From: Marisa cornuarietis
Taxonomy: Eukaryota > Mollusca > Gastropoda > Architaenioglossa > Ampullariidae
Length of the DNA stretch: 64,000 bases
Assembly (NCBI GenBank): GCA_004794655.1
Contig: SMMW01000146.1
Location: 558,001 to 622,000, forward strand
Direction of reading: 5' to 3'
Every line of letters begins with the position of its first letter. Within the stretch, counting starts at the first letter, position 1. The translations under genes and the position numbers were made by a program. The notes beneath the pieces were generated by a model. It ran no database searches and had not been told where the DNA came from. It was given only the letters and a program-made list of their open reading frames with translations. This document shows, piece after piece, positions 42,201 through 55,440 of this stretch.

Positions 42201-43567
42201 CTCAGGGATTCATAACGAAAACGTATCCAGATTTCTTTACTGAGATATCCAAATCAGAACAAAATATTGCATCCTACTAGTTTACTAGTTTGTTTTATTG
42301 AGAGTGACCTCATACCTAAAGATTTGCCTACACATAGAGTCAAGACGACCGAACTCAGTTAATAAAGTAAAGAGATGAGTGAAAGAGCATAATGTTATAA
42401 ATAGTAACAAGCATCTGCAATCTTTGTGGCAAAATTTGTCGGGACAATGATTCATGTGTGTGCAAAATAGAATAATGGCATTGAAAAGCTAAAGGAACCT
42501 CCTTTGGCATGACTTGAGCTGAGATGATCTGTACCAACATCCTAGAACCCAAAGGCACGTGCGATCCACAGACCTCCTGCGTTTTTAAAGGTAGATAGCA
42601 AACAAGTCTGTCAGTGTTTGTCGTAAAGTATGTTTCCCCAACGATTGCAAGTTTTAGGTGCTTCTCGCAGACTACAGACTATAAATCAAAGTTTGCTGGT
42701 CAGTCAACAAAATTGCAAAAGGGTCGCAGCATCGTTTGACATTTTCTTTGACATTTTCATGCTGTCCAGCATCGCTGGATACTTTCTCCCCGGTTGGTCC
42801 GCCTATGTCACCCATTAGTCTCTTTGTTTTTTGTTTTTTTTGCGCAAGTCTGCAACACTGCGGCTTCTTGAGTTGGCCCCAAGCTGTGTTTTCCTCGCGA
42901 TTTTAAGTAAACAGCTGTTTTGTAGCCGGAAATTTTGATCAGACATGATTCAGCGGCGTTTGACTCGCTTTCGCTTTAAGTTCTGTTATTTACGGAAATG
43001 CTTATATAACATCCGAGAGTCTTGAGGACTACCCACGAACTATTCTATTCTCAAGTTGTGACTGGTACTGGAAACCCTTATTTAAGCATTATTTCTGCGC
43101 CTGTAGGCTACAATCAAAGGTAACAAAATATATTAAAACTGACTTAGTTTTGCTACAAAGTTCATGCTGTAGTATTGTTAATCTTTATAGTCGGAGACGA
43201 TGTCGGCACTCGGGATAAAAAGGGTCTTGTCTTTTTCTCCATTTAGCTTGTGCCTCTGACTGTGGTTCAATCTCGAGGTCGCTCTAGTGCCAGAAACTTT
43301 AGAGAGAGCAATGTTGTCAGAAAATCGACTTTCGTGCTCCTGACCTCACGCCAGATCCCTAATTCAGACGATCTCCACACCTCCATCGTATGACCTGCAG
43401 CAAACAGAAAGTGGGAGGGGGTTGAGAAGGGGTAAATAACTCATCGTCTTGTTGATTGACTGAAGCAAGGAGAAAAGGGTAGCCCTTGTCAGAATGTCAA
43501 GGTCGCCCCAGATTACTCTTTGCATGGCTAGGGGAAAAAAGGGGGTGAGTAGAGTTTCCTGTACTAC
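42201..43567. other. Intergenic, no gene assigned
   Basis: Unique sequence of mixed composition with no exon, RNA gene or repeat recognised. Confidence 0.35.
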
Positions 43568-44491
43568 GAGTTGACAGTCTAGCAGACTTGGAGTTGACAG
43601 TATAGAAGACTTGGAGTTGACAGTCTAGCAGACTTGGAGTTGGCAGTCTAGCAGACTTGGAGTTGACAGTCTAGCAGACTTGGAGTTGGCAGTCTAGCAG
43701 ACTTGGAGTTGGCAGTATAGAAGACTTGGAGTTGACAGTCTAGCAGACTTGGAGTTGGCAGTATAGAAGACTTGGAGTTGACAGTCTAGCAGACTTGGAG
43801 TTGGCAGTATAGAAGACTTGGAGTTGGCAGTCTAGCAGACTTGGAGTTGGCAGTATAGAAGACTTGGAGTTGACAGTCTAGCAGACTTGGAGTTGGCAGA
43901 CTAGAAGACTTGGAGTTGACAGTATAGAAGACTTGGAGTTGACAGTCTAGAAGACTTGGAGTTGACAGTCTCGTAGACTTGGAGTTGACAGTCTAGCAGA
44001 CTTGGAGTTGACAGTCTAGCAGACTTGGAGTTGACAGTCTAGCAGACTTGGAGTTGGCAGTATAGAAGACTTGGAGTTGACAGTTTAGAAGACTCTGAGT
44101 TGACAGTCTAGAAGACTTGGAGTTGACAGTTTAGAAGACTTGGAGTTGACAGTTTAGAAGACTTGGAGTTGACAGTTTAGAAGACTTGGAGTTGGCAGTC
44201 TAGAAGACTTGGAGTTGACAGTTTAGAAGACTTGGAGTTGGCAGACTAGAAGACTTGGAGTTGGCAGTCTAGAAGACTTGGAGTTGACAGTTTAGAAGAC
44301 TTGGAGTTGGCAGACTAGAAGACTTGGAGTTGGCAGTCTAGAAGACTTGGAGTTGACAGTTTAGAAGACTTGGAGTTGGCAGACTAGAAGACTTGGAGTT
44401 GGCAGTCTAGAAGACTTGGAGTTGACAGTTTAGAAGACTTGGAGTTGGCAGACTAGAAGACTTGGAGTTGGCAGTCTAGAAGACTTGGAGT
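43568..44491. repeat. 23-bp minisatellite, about 40 units, with 69-bp higher order
   Basis: Unit 'agacttggagttgacagtctagc' and variants (gac/ggc; tctagc/tatagaa/tttagaa/ctagaa). From 44221 three variant units form a 69-base block repeated exactly, with 'gtttaga' at 44221, 44290, 44359 and 44428. Not a multiple of three and not coding. Confidence 0.96.
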
Positions 44492-45430
44492 GATCTTACT
44501 CTCAGGGAGCGGGTGTAGACATGCCAGTGATGTGTGTTTGTGTTCTATCGTCGTCATCATTTTGTGTTGGTGTGGAGACTACCCTGAGTTGACAGGAGAC
44601 ACAGTATTGGTAGACTGGTCACTTACTGTATGTTGTACCCAAAACTGTGCGGGTGTTCAGGCTGTCAAATGAACTCAGCCAGAGCCCCTCGCAGCCTTAT
44701 CATAAAATACGTTACAGACTCAACTAAATGGCGCCTACACTCTTATAAACTTTGTTCAGCAACGAGCCTGTGGCCTGAATTTAACTAGTAGTACATCCTG
44801 AAGTCTTCGTATTGGTTAGTCAGACCTACTGCCTTTTAACAGATATTAGTGTTAGCGTGAGTGAACTTCTGCCTATTAAAGTATATTAGTGCTAGCATGT
44901 AAGATACTGCCTTTTAAAATATATTAGTGTTAGCGCGAATGGACTTATATTAGTATATTAATATATTAGTATATTAGACCTGTTGAAGTAATATAGACAC
45001 ATTCCCGAGTATGTTTAAGCAAAGAGTAAGACTGATTTATTACTTCTCAAAATGTTGACATTTACCCTGAACACTGAGAAATGATGAGAAGGCTAGCACG
45101 AGCAGCATAGCGCCATCTACAAAACAACTCAGTGACCCCGAGCTCACACTCAACTGAATTTGTTTTTAGTTCTGACCGATCTCATTTCTAAGTGTCAGCA
45201 ATAATCTTCTTTTCTCGAAGTGAATTTTGTGTATTTTATTTTTTTACATTTGCTATAAACAGACGAGCGCTCGGTTCCTAACGATTAGTCGAGAAATAAC
45301 AGCTACAGCCACAGGGGGAGGGGGGTAGTCGCTGCACACAATGTGTCGCTGGAACTTTCCTCAGCAGATAAACAAGTCGAGTCCTGGGGCTGGTGGACAT
45401 GACAGCTGGCGACTGCACACACTGATGGAA
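44492..45430. other. Intergenic between two minisatellites
   Basis: A degenerate triplication around 'atattagtgttagcg' lies at 44840-44990. No exon seen. Confidence 0.4.
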
Positions 45431-47368
45431 TACATACAGTCTTCACATACATACAGCCTTGACATACAATCTTGACATACAGTCTTTACATACATACAGC
45501 CTTTACAGTCTTTACATACATACAGTCTTGACATACAGTCTTTACATACATACAGCCTTTACAGTCTTTACATACATACAGCCTTGACATACAGTCTTTA
45601 CATACATACAGCCTTGACATACAGTCTTTACATACATACAGTCATGACATACGGTCTTTACATACATACAGCCTTTACAGTCTTTACATACATACAGTCT
45701 TGACATACGGTCTTTACATACATACAGTCATGACATACGGTCTTTACATAAATACAGCCTTTACAGTCTTTACATACATACAGCCTTGACATACAGTCTT
45801 TACATACATACAGCCTTTACATTTTACAGTCTCGATATACATACAGCCTTTACAGTCTATATATATATATATACAGACTTGACATACAGCTTTGACATAC
45901 AGTCTTTACATACATACAGCCTTTACAGTCTTTACATACATACAGCCTTGACATACAGTCTTTACATAAATACAGCCTTTACAGTCTTTACATACATACA
46001 GCCTTTACAGTCTTTACATACATACAGCCTTGACATACAGTCTTTACATAAATACAGCCTTTACAGTCTTTACATACATACAGCCTTGACATACAGTCTT
46101 TACATACATACAGCCTTTACATTTTACAGTCTCGATATACATACAGCCTTTACAGTCTATATATATATATATACAGACTTGACATACAGCTTTGACATAC
46201 AGTCTTTACATACATACAGCCTTTACAGTCTTTACATACATACAGCCTTGACATACAGTCTTTACATAAATACAGCCTTTACAGTCTTTACATACATACA
46301 GCCTTGACATACAGTCTTTACATACATACAGCCTTTACAGTCTTTACATACATACAGCCTTGACATACAGTCTTTACATACATACAGCCTTTACATTTTA
46401 CAGTCTCGATATACATACAGCCTTTACAGTCTATATATATATACAGACTTGACATACAGCTTTGACATACAGTCTTTACATACATACAGCCTTTACAGTC
46501 TTTACATACATACAGCCTTGACATACGGTCTTTACATACATACAGCCTTGACATACGGTCTTTACATACATACAGCCTTGACATACAGTCTTTACATAAA
46601 TACAGCCTTTACAGTCTTTACATAAATACAGCCTTTACAGTCTTTACATACATACAGCCTTTACAGTCTTTACATACATACAGTCTTGACATACGGTCTT
46701 TACATACATACAGCCTTGACATACGGTCTTTACATACATACAGCCTTGACATACAGTCTTTACATAAATACAGCCTTTACAGTCTTTACATACATACAGC
46801 CTTGACATACAGTCTTTACATACATACAGCCTTTACATTTTACAGTCTCGATATACATACAGCCTTTACAGTCTATATATATATATATACAGACTTGACA
46901 TACAGCTTTGACATACAGTCTTTACATACATACAGCCTTTACAGTCTTTACATACATACAGCCTTGACATACAGTCTTTACATAAATACAGCCTTTACAG
47001 TCTTTACATACATACAGCCTTGACATACAGTCTTTACATACATACAGCCTTTACATTTTACAGTCTCGATATACATACAGCCTTTACAGTCTATATATAT
47101 ATACAGACTTGACATACAGCTTTGACATACAGTCTTTACATACATACAGCCTTTACGGTCTTTACATACATACAGTCTTGACATACGGTCTTTACATACA
47201 TACAGCCTTGACATACAGTCTTTACATAAATACAGCCTTTACAGTCTTTACATACATACAGTCTTGACATACAGTCTTTACATACATACAGCCTTTACAG
47301 TCTATATATATATATATACAGACTTGACATACAGCTTTGACATACAGTCTTTACATACATACAGCCTT
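45431..47368. repeat. 30-bp minisatellite with irregular higher-order units
   Basis: Base unit 'ttgacatacagtctttacatacatacagcc' over about 1.9 kb. A composite block with 'attttacagtctcgata', (TA)n and 'gacttgacatacagc' recurs at 45821, 46121, 46395, 46837 and 47055. The first two copies are exactly 300 bases apart. Long frames through it (for example 45786-46307) read only YSLYIHTAF-type repeats and are not genes. Confidence 0.96.
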
Positions 47369-47394
47369 CACTTAAATTGGTTGACATCATTCCC

Positions 47395-47699
47395 TTCATT
47401 GGTGAAGTGCAGCAGCCCGTGTTACCAGCCAGTCCCCACCGGACAGGTGTGCAGGAGGTGCAGTACAGCCCGACATTCTGCAGCCCACATTCCTCGTCCA
47501 GAATACACGAGGCCCCGAGTGTCTGACAGCAGGGCCTCTTGAAGGCTGTAAAAATACTTGAAGAGCCCTTACAAGTAGCACAATCAGCTCTGCTCTTTAG
47601 AAGCCCAAAACAGAAGCCACAAAAGTGGGGCATCATCTGGTGCAGCGGGTCAAGGTCACTGGCAGCGCGAGATGGAGTCGGAGGCTGGACGACCCGCAT
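47395..47699 (-). CDS. Unrecognised cysteine-rich open frame, possible exon
   Basis: The minus strand is open across unique sequence just beyond the minisatellite. It encodes about 100 residues with 12 cysteines: PHFCGFCFGLLKSRADCATC, a KR dibasic site, CCQTLGASCILDEECGLQN, YCTSC and NTGCC. The spacing is CxxC-x9-CxxC-x13-CC-x6-C-x5-C-x8-CxxC-x12-CC. A pyrimidine-rich tract with AG lies just upstream on that strand, so it could be an internal exon of a secreted protein. There is no signal peptide at the first Met, and the frame runs on into the repeat, so the 3' end is undefined (a weak gtgaag donor is near 47373). I cannot name the family. The opposite strand is also partly open. Confidence 0.3.
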
Positions 47700-48259
47700 C
47701 TCTTAGACAGAAGAGCTGGTGCAGAGGAGAGACATGTGAAGATTTGTCCGAGTCTACCCTCTCTTTCGGGGACCTTTGTGAGCTGGTGTTAACAACTTCG
47801 GCACCACACACTTCATGCAATTTTCATTCCTCAGACAGGGGCGACAATCCTACTCTTTTCTCTGTACTTGATTTCCTTCTATTTTCTATGTAATTCTTGT
47901 GAGGTGACTTTTTTCTTGGGGGTTTTCCCTCTGCTTTATTTTTTTAGTGACAGGTTTTCAGGCTAGTGTGTTCATTAGCTGATCACTGTGTTGGTCGTAT
48001 GATTTTTTTTTATTGTGATGTCGGGTCGAATGCAGGAAGTAAGGTGAGTGGGGATGAGAGTAGTGTCGTGAAGGAATGTGATGATAAGAAAAGGGTCGTG
48101 AAGGTATGTGATGAAGAAATATCGTTTCAAGTCGGGTCACATGGCGGGAAGGGAAAGGATGTGGAAAAACCTGTTTTATTGCTCAGTTTCTCAAACCACG
48201 TGACAGAAATGGTCGCAGCACCACCGCCCAACGAGACGGTGTTTTGTTGGGGTGAGGGG

Positions 48260-48312
<53 letters not shown>
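48260..48312. repeat. (CA)n microsatellite
   Basis: About 26 CA units followed by interrupted CA- and C-rich sequence up to 48352. Confidence 0.95.
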
Positions 48313-48316
<4 letters not shown>

Positions 48317-48574
48317 CACACACACATACCCCCCCCCCACACACACACACAGGGCTACTTGTTAAGAAAGCCTAAATTTACTGCGAGGTGGTCAGTTGTG
48401 TCCCTTGGTTGAAGTCACAGCTCCTCTTCTCACTCTCTTGACAGACAAGAGTCGTGCAGGACCTCTTTAAAACCCTCACTACATTCTCTCAGTCGGCCAA
48501 CTCTCAATTTGGAAAAAATTCTGTTAAGTACAGAGAGTTTTTAGGTAGCAGTTGAATCACAATTGTGAAGCTTT

Positions 48575-48730
48575 ACTTTTATCACAGATATCTGGAGCAT
48601 TAACATACATCTCATGTCTTATCACACATATCTGGAGCATTAACATACATCTCATGTCTTATCACACATATCTGGAGCATTAACATACATCTCATGTCTT
48701 ATCACACATATCTGGAGCATTACGAAAAGA
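48575..48730. repeat. 38-bp tandem repeat x4
   Basis: Four near-identical copies starting 'atcacacatatctggagcat'; the last diverges after 20 bases. Confidence 0.92.
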
Positions 48731-50674
48731 TACATCACACACCTTATCACACAAATACTAAAGTCTACGGGGAGTACTACTGCTCGCAGGTCGGGTGTGG
48801 CAAGTCAGTTTTTGCAAGTAGGCGTCACTAGTGAGGTAGGGGGCTCAGGGGCTACACCACAACTACCACCAGCAAGCGAAATAAGTCCATCAAGAAGTCT
48901 ATCAAGAACACTTCCACCCACCACAACCATCCTTATCGCGCTGACATTACTATCACATGCTCATCATCGTCGGCCCTGGCACAGACACAAAATTGTGCGC
49001 AAACGATTTTTTTCTCGGTGCAATAAATAAATAAATAACGGGGCGAAAAAGCGAGACGATGAAAATAAACTTGAGTACAGTTAGTTCCTCTTGAAGTTGA
49101 GGACTTGTATCGCAAACACTGAAGCTTACTTAAAACACATCCAAGGAGAAAAAAACCGACCTCACACTTTTACGCCACCAAACACTCCCTTCCTTTGGAA
49201 AGAATGTCTGCTAAGATGTTCCATGCCTAACACAAGCGAGTTAAAATCATTTTCGTTCTTTCCTGACAAAGCACAAACAATCAAACGACTGTCCTTTTAC
49301 AGGCTTGACACAACTAACAATTAACATAGCTGTAGAAAACACCGCATTATTTCTAGCAAAACTTTCTTGCCTTTGTTCGTGAAATTTAAAATCGCGAAGC
49401 CTTACAACAGAGAACGAAAGACCTGACAGCAAATATACACACGTGGGGTTGAACCACCAATCACCTTGGTAACGACAGGTGTATGTTCTTTGAGACTCTT
49501 TAAAGACAAACCGCGTGCAACAGTTTTCCTTTACGATCGGGTTAAGTTCGTTTTAAAATAATAATTCCCAGAAAATGACTACATAATTATGCTTAAGTAT
49601 AAAGATATCAGCCTTCAAACATCGGCATTCTCACCTGCAACTAGGAAGGCGGGAAAAAATTACTCTCCTGTACTGAAGAGTTCTCTTCGTCCCCTGAGTA
49701 ACAGCGAGTGTGGATGTCTTCAAGTCAAATGAAGAAACATCGCTCAGGTTGTCGTGTTCAAGAAGCCATTTTGTTCGGCCAAAAAATGAAACAGCTGAAT
49801 TTGGAATACACCCCTACAGATTGGAACTTTATTTAGAAGCTTCGAATAAAGTTAAAAATAATTAAATGGTCCAAACTGAATTCATTCAACAGACTGGTAA
49901 GTCAATCAAATCAAAATTTAACAATCAGGTCATTGCAGTCTACGTTGTATTATTACTGATTGTCTGTTACTAAGTGGGCGCATTGGAGTTAATTTTCCCA
50001 TGTGTATTATTGTTAATCAAATGTTAACACGTTTAAAAAGTGTTTATCTAAGAGAAACTCCTGTAATTTGTTTATTTGATGGTTTGAAGCATTGCATTTT
50101 TGTTTTATAGTTACAGCTGACTGCTGATAAGGATTTTTTACAATTAAAATATAATGATAGTTTGAAAAAATGTTTATCGATGCAAAAACCTATTTCTTCC
50201 TCATTTAGCTGCATGCACAATTTTCTATTTACTTACTGATACTCGCACGTGTTCCCGTTTATGCTCCTTATAATATGTTTATCACCCTCAAGTCTGATTT
50301 TTAGCTGTTTCGATCACGCACATCAATGGTGGCCTCACACTGTCAGTTGTTGTTATCATTATGGTGATAAAGATACAACTGGTGATGTGTTTGTGACTGT
50401 CACACCATGTTACTTGTAGACCAGACGGTGTAGAAACTGTCGATGTTGTATATCTGGTGCTTGATCTACCAGCAGTCGTAGTTGTTGTAACATCTCGTGC
50501 TGTTGTATAGTAAGCACTGCTGTAGCAATAACATTTCTTCGCTTTACTGAAAGTCCAAGACTTGCTTGTACTGTATAAGTCACTGGATAACAATCCATTG
50601 TGAAATGTTTGGAGCCAATTCTTGAGTCCGGTGTGGGGACGAAGTGTGCATGGCACGTTTGAACAAAGCAGAGA

Positions 50675-50790
50675 CCTGTATATACAAACATATACACATA
50701 TATACACATATATATACACACATATATTATATACACATATATACACACATATATACACACATATATATACATACATACACACATATAGAT
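50675..50790. repeat. TA/CA compound microsatellite
   Basis: Imperfect 'atatacacat' repeats. Long minus-strand frames across it are low complexity. Confidence 0.9.
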
Positions 50791-52600
50791 ATATCTGAAC
50801 AAAGTGAATTTACTGGCGTGTGCTGCCATTATCTTTAGGAGTACGAACTCACTCCCTCTGAGTGTGGAAGAGAACATTCAGCAACATCACAATGTGTCCT
50901 GGTCAGTTTTATTTTACCGAGGATTGCAGCTTTTCTCTTCGACTTCAGCTAGTGCAGACAAAGCTATTTTTAGAAATACGTTCGTTTCGTCACTTCCTGT
51001 TTTCTCGACAAATCCAGGTGTGCTTAAGAGAAAAATATTAATATAAAATCTTTCATGCCTCTTTGTCATAAAATACCACCGGAACATGTTTTTGTGATAC
51101 TTTGTAATCTGTGTTGAAGAAACCGAAACAGCACGAAAAACCTAAACAACTATCAAAGCTTTCAAAAAAAACAAACAAACAAACAAACAAAGCAAAAGAT
51201 CAAGCAGAGGTTACAACACAGGGTTTAAAGCAGACGGTAATACAAACTGGTTTTCTTACTTTTCAAATAAAGTAGCTGCTAATGGTGCTACTACCTCTCC
51301 ATTAGACACCCACAACTGTAATTAACTGATAATTATGCGATACTCCAGACTGGATTGCCAGTTGTCAAAGCTGTGAAACAAGTATTTTTTGTCGTGTCGT
51401 GTAATGTGTCAACAATTGTTTTTGTGAGGCTTACAGAGCTTCACCTGCCTGCGGCGTCTGGTCGACACGCTCCACTGAATAACCCCTACACCTACCCGTA
51501 CCCGTACTTCTCTAAGTTTTGAGGCAATCGGCTCTATTTCTTGGTCACAAGCATACTGAACAAAATCTGAACTACGAAATATGCGAAAAAGAAATTCAGC
51601 TAAATAAAGTGATTAATGTAAATTATTTATCTATTTTTATGTACATTCAGATAATAAGTTCCCCCGTAAAAAAGGTTGATAGAAGTAGCTTTCTCTTGAA
51701 GTCATCTCCCTTAGATGCGCAGCTCCAATTTGAAAACATAAAACAGTTGACAGACTTCACAGAATTGTGTGGGACACTCTTTCTCGCCTGCTTCCCTTCT
51801 CCAAGCTACAGCAATATCCGGTGCACCAATATGAGGGAAAAAAACCATGGACAGAAAAAAATGCCTTTAATATCTAAACATTCATTGAGCTTCAAATTTA
51901 TCATCATAGCGACCAAAAAAGTAATAAAAAGCAAGTTTATATGGAGCATATCTCAACCGTAGACTCAATGTACTTTACACAAATAAAAACAAGTAACATT
52001 AGATACAGATTCAAAATAAATGGAATGGCTTCATTGGCTTCAAACACAGACCAAACTCATCAACAAAGATATATACATGAATACAACAACAGACAGAAGT
52101 TGAAGGCAGGAAAAGAGAATTCTAGGCGTGTGACAGCAACATGGTGTCAAGAAGGATTTTCTCCACACCACAGTTCCAGTCACAGAAGGGATCCAAGAGG
52201 CAGAAGTCGTTTTTTCTACTCACAAAGCTGCCCACAGAGTGTCTCTGTGAAAAACCACAATGAGTTGACAAGCAGCAGAACAAATGCAAGGAAATAAAAG
52301 GTTGAAGGTATTCAGCTGTTTGTCATCGTCTTTCATGAGTCGCCAGTCCAAACGCTTTCACAAATGGTTTTAGTCTGGGGCTCCTTGGATGGTGCAAACA
52401 CTGCTACACCTTCTGCAGGAATTTTATAGTGGAAGACATCTCAACAATAGTCAACAATGTCAAATCCGGGTGTGTCTAGTCAAATGTTAAGATTGTTAGG
52501 AGTCACAGTTCTACAATGAGTAGATAAGAGCTACAAAGTCATTAGTAATCTGTGAAAATAGCAAATCAAGTTCTACATGTACCTGCAAATACTTCTTGTT

Positions 52601-55214
52601 CATAAATCAAATCATCTGTAGGTTTCTAGGATGTAGGTGATGACGAGGCAGAGAAGATGAGAACACACTGCATGGGCTGTGTGACCTTCTCACCGCCGAG
52701 CAGCACGAAGAAACTATTCTGGCGAGAGGCAGACAATGGATGGCAAGAGGTGTGGACGTGGAAACGGTCGGGTTCCGACAAAAGAAGAAAAATCCAGATG
52801 AATGGTAAATGCACAATAAAAAAAGCACAAATCAAGAGGAAAGGTAGACCCAGGAATAAGACCAACAAGAGAGGGAAGGGAAGAGATGGGGGATAGAGAT
52901 AAGGAAAGAGAGGGAGAGAGAAAGATGGGGGAGAGAGGGAAAGAGAGAGAGAAAGAGAGGGAGGGGAAGAGAGAGAGAGAAAGAGGGAGAGAGAGGAAGA
53001 GAGATAGAGAGAGGGAGGGAGTAGTGCTATCAAGCCAGTTAGGCGAATGGACATCCCTCTCAGTGAGGATAACTTGAGGCTGAGCAGTCGTGGCGAGGCG
53101 GAGTCTCACTTGTGTGTTGAACTATTGTGAAGAAGTAAATCTCAGCAGACATGGTGGTCACAGTGCACACAACTCAAACTTCTGACACATCCATCCACAA
53201 CCTCAAATGTAGCGAAGTGGTTCGGAGAGAGAAATTTGCAATGAAGTAGAGAGGATAGTACCGATATGATTGTAGACTGTTAGTAGACTTTATTTTACAA
53301 GCAGACAGCAAAACAAAAGCTTAGATGAACAGTTGACATCAAAATTGAAGAAAATGAAGAGCAACGACAGAAAGAAGACAAAGGATGAGAACAAAAGGAC
53401 AGATCAGCCCCCCTCTCTTCCAACAGGTTAAGTTTAATTCACACCACGCCACATAAAAGCAATGTAGTCTAAATGCAAACTCACGAAATTCAAAAGACTC
53501 CCAGACTCACAGATTCGCCTCAACAGGTTTTCGGAGAATGAGCTGTTGTGACAAACCTCGTAGGGCGAGACAAATAAAGTCTGGTCACGACTGAACAAAT
53601 CAAGTCTGTTCAGAACTTTATGACATCGAGGAAGGTTCCCTACTCGGTCAAGGGGTAGACTACTCCAAAACAAATCACAAAACAGCAGCAAAGATGATGA
53701 CAGGACTCAGCCATAACCTCCACAGTTTATCCTCCTACAGTCTTTCAACGACGCCGTTACATTCAGAAGACGCGGCTCACCCTCACCCTCACACCCACAC
53801 CAACCACTCGCCGTCTGCCACCCTTTCCGGTTTCCTTCTCATTTGACTGTCTGAAACCAGGTTCGTGCGAGTTATCTCCCCAACCAAAACCATTTTACGG
53901 CTCGTATGATGTACTCAGAGCAAACCATCTATGATTGTCAGCTCTCACCTTATCTTTACTGGCAATGAGACAGGGTGCAATAGCACAGCCCATCTCCTCA
54001 GCCTACACATTTTTTTTCTTTTGACATTGCAATTTCCGAGCAGGCAATTTTCCCATTCTGGTAGATATAAGCTGTCTTTTTGTGTAGATACGTCAGTGAC
54101 TCCTTTATAGAGAAAGACCTCAAGCTTTGCCCACACAGTCGCCAGACATTCTCTTTCAACAAAAGCCTCTTTCTTTCTCATGAAGTTTCTTGCTGGCGAG
54201 TAGACAGAGCTAGCCTTCGCTCTTGCATCCCAATGCCCAAAACAGTCGTGCTGATTTTTTTCGCTTGCGGGTAAATCAAGACGAGAAAAGAAAAGTACAG
54301 AAAATAATGTGAACTAGAAAATAAAGTGAAATGAAGAAACCGCGCACTGTGCCTCTTACCTACCCCACTACGCACCCCGATACGTGAAGCTCGGCATTAC
54401 ATCATCACCACACTACCCTCATCTCTACCCGCCATACTCACTTAATCAACACATCACTCTCACCCTAATGTCGACCCCACCACCACCACACCCCCCCCAC
54501 AGAGATACGGGATGACAAATAAGTGACATGAATATGATGGTCAAGAAAACTATTTGCAAAGCTGAAAGCGGTGATAAATGTTTTCACAAACCTAATACAA
54601 TGTCCAAGAATAGTATCAGCTAAACTCACAGCCGAGACGGAGAATGAGAATCTAGACAGATGATGATGTCTACGTGATGAATATTTAATGCTTCACCCAG
54701 CGACATTGACTCTCGAGGTCGTGTATACATAGCTCTCCAGATATTCTTGAGCTTTCTTCACAGTGTATTACATGTTTGTCTCAAGAACCATTTGCTCTGA
54801 ATGCCTCCTGAGTGCTGTGAATAAATTCGGGACCTTGGACTTGATGAGTGTAGAGGGGACTGAACTCTTGATGGTGTTTTCTTGACTTGCCGCTGGCTCC
54901 TCCCTTCCCTCCCTCTCGTGTTTCCGCCCAGAGACATGGCCCTTGCGTGCACTGACTGACAGAAACTTCAACTTATTTCTTTCTAGAGCTGTGGGGGGGG
55001 GAGGGGCTCCACGTGCAGCCGGAAACGCGATAAATGTCTGGTCACTTTGGGCGATGTTCAGGAAGTGAGTCAAACAGTCCAGCCTCTCTCTGTCTGTCTT
55101 AATAAGTCACACAAAGGATGTGCGGCTCCTCGCCTTGCCTCACGAGCTTCTCTACCTCAGTACCTAGCGGCTAGGTCCTCGCTAGTGCCGAGAGTAGGAC
55201 GCCGAGTGCTTGAC
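52601..55214. other. Intergenic, GA-rich tract, no gene assigned
   Basis: A purine tract of GAGAGGGA-type repeats spans about 52870-53025 and gives long false frames on both strands. On the minus strand 52630-52720 reads FFVLLGGEKVTQPMQC before a stop and has a fair acceptor-like CAG upstream; it is too short to call. Confidence 0.35.
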
Positions 55215-55440
55215 TTCCTGTCTAAATGTACACGTGAGCAGTTTGTGACATGTGATGACTTCCTGTCTAAATGTACACGTGAGCAGTTTGTGACATGTGA
55301 TGACTTCCTGTCTAAATGTACACGTAAGCAGTTTGTGACCTAGTGATGACTTCCTGTTTAAATGTACACGTGAGCAGTTTGTGACCTAGTGATGACTTCC
55401 TGTCTGAACCTACATGGAAGCAGTTGGTGAACTAGTCACT
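55215..55440. repeat. 45-bp tandem repeat x4-5
   Basis: Unit 'gacttcctgtctaaatgtacacgtgagcagtttgtgac(atgtgat)', first three copies nearly exact, later ones diverged. At 45 bases it keeps frame (FLSKCTREQFVTCDD), but there is no other sign of a gene. Confidence 0.9.

Larger units (their letters stand above)
47700..52600. other. Intergenic with microsatellites, no gene assigned
   Basis: Holds (CA)n at 48260-48312, a 38-bp tandem repeat ('cacatatctggagcattaacatacatctcatgtcttat', four copies, 48575-48730), a TATACACA-type run at 50675-50790, and open frames at 51519-51962 and 51941-52297 with no recognisable domain. Confidence 0.4.

Noticed and set aside
43568..44491. Regular repeat that might suggest a CRISPR array
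   Set aside because: Units are head-to-tail without spacers and the DNA is from an animal.
45786..46307. 173-codon open frame with YSLYIHTAF repeats, and matching minus-strand frames with MYVKTV repeats
   Set aside because: Entirely a translation of the 30-bp minisatellite; open on several frames and without any gene signals.
51519..52297. Two overlapping open frames of 147 and 118 codons
   Set aside because: AT-rich, no recognisable domain or motif, no splice or start support; they could be 3' UTR of an unseen gene.
52626..53109. Long leucine/serine/proline-rich minus-strand frames and the arginine/glutamate-rich plus-strand frame
   Set aside because: They arise from the GA-rich purine tract and are low complexity on both strands.
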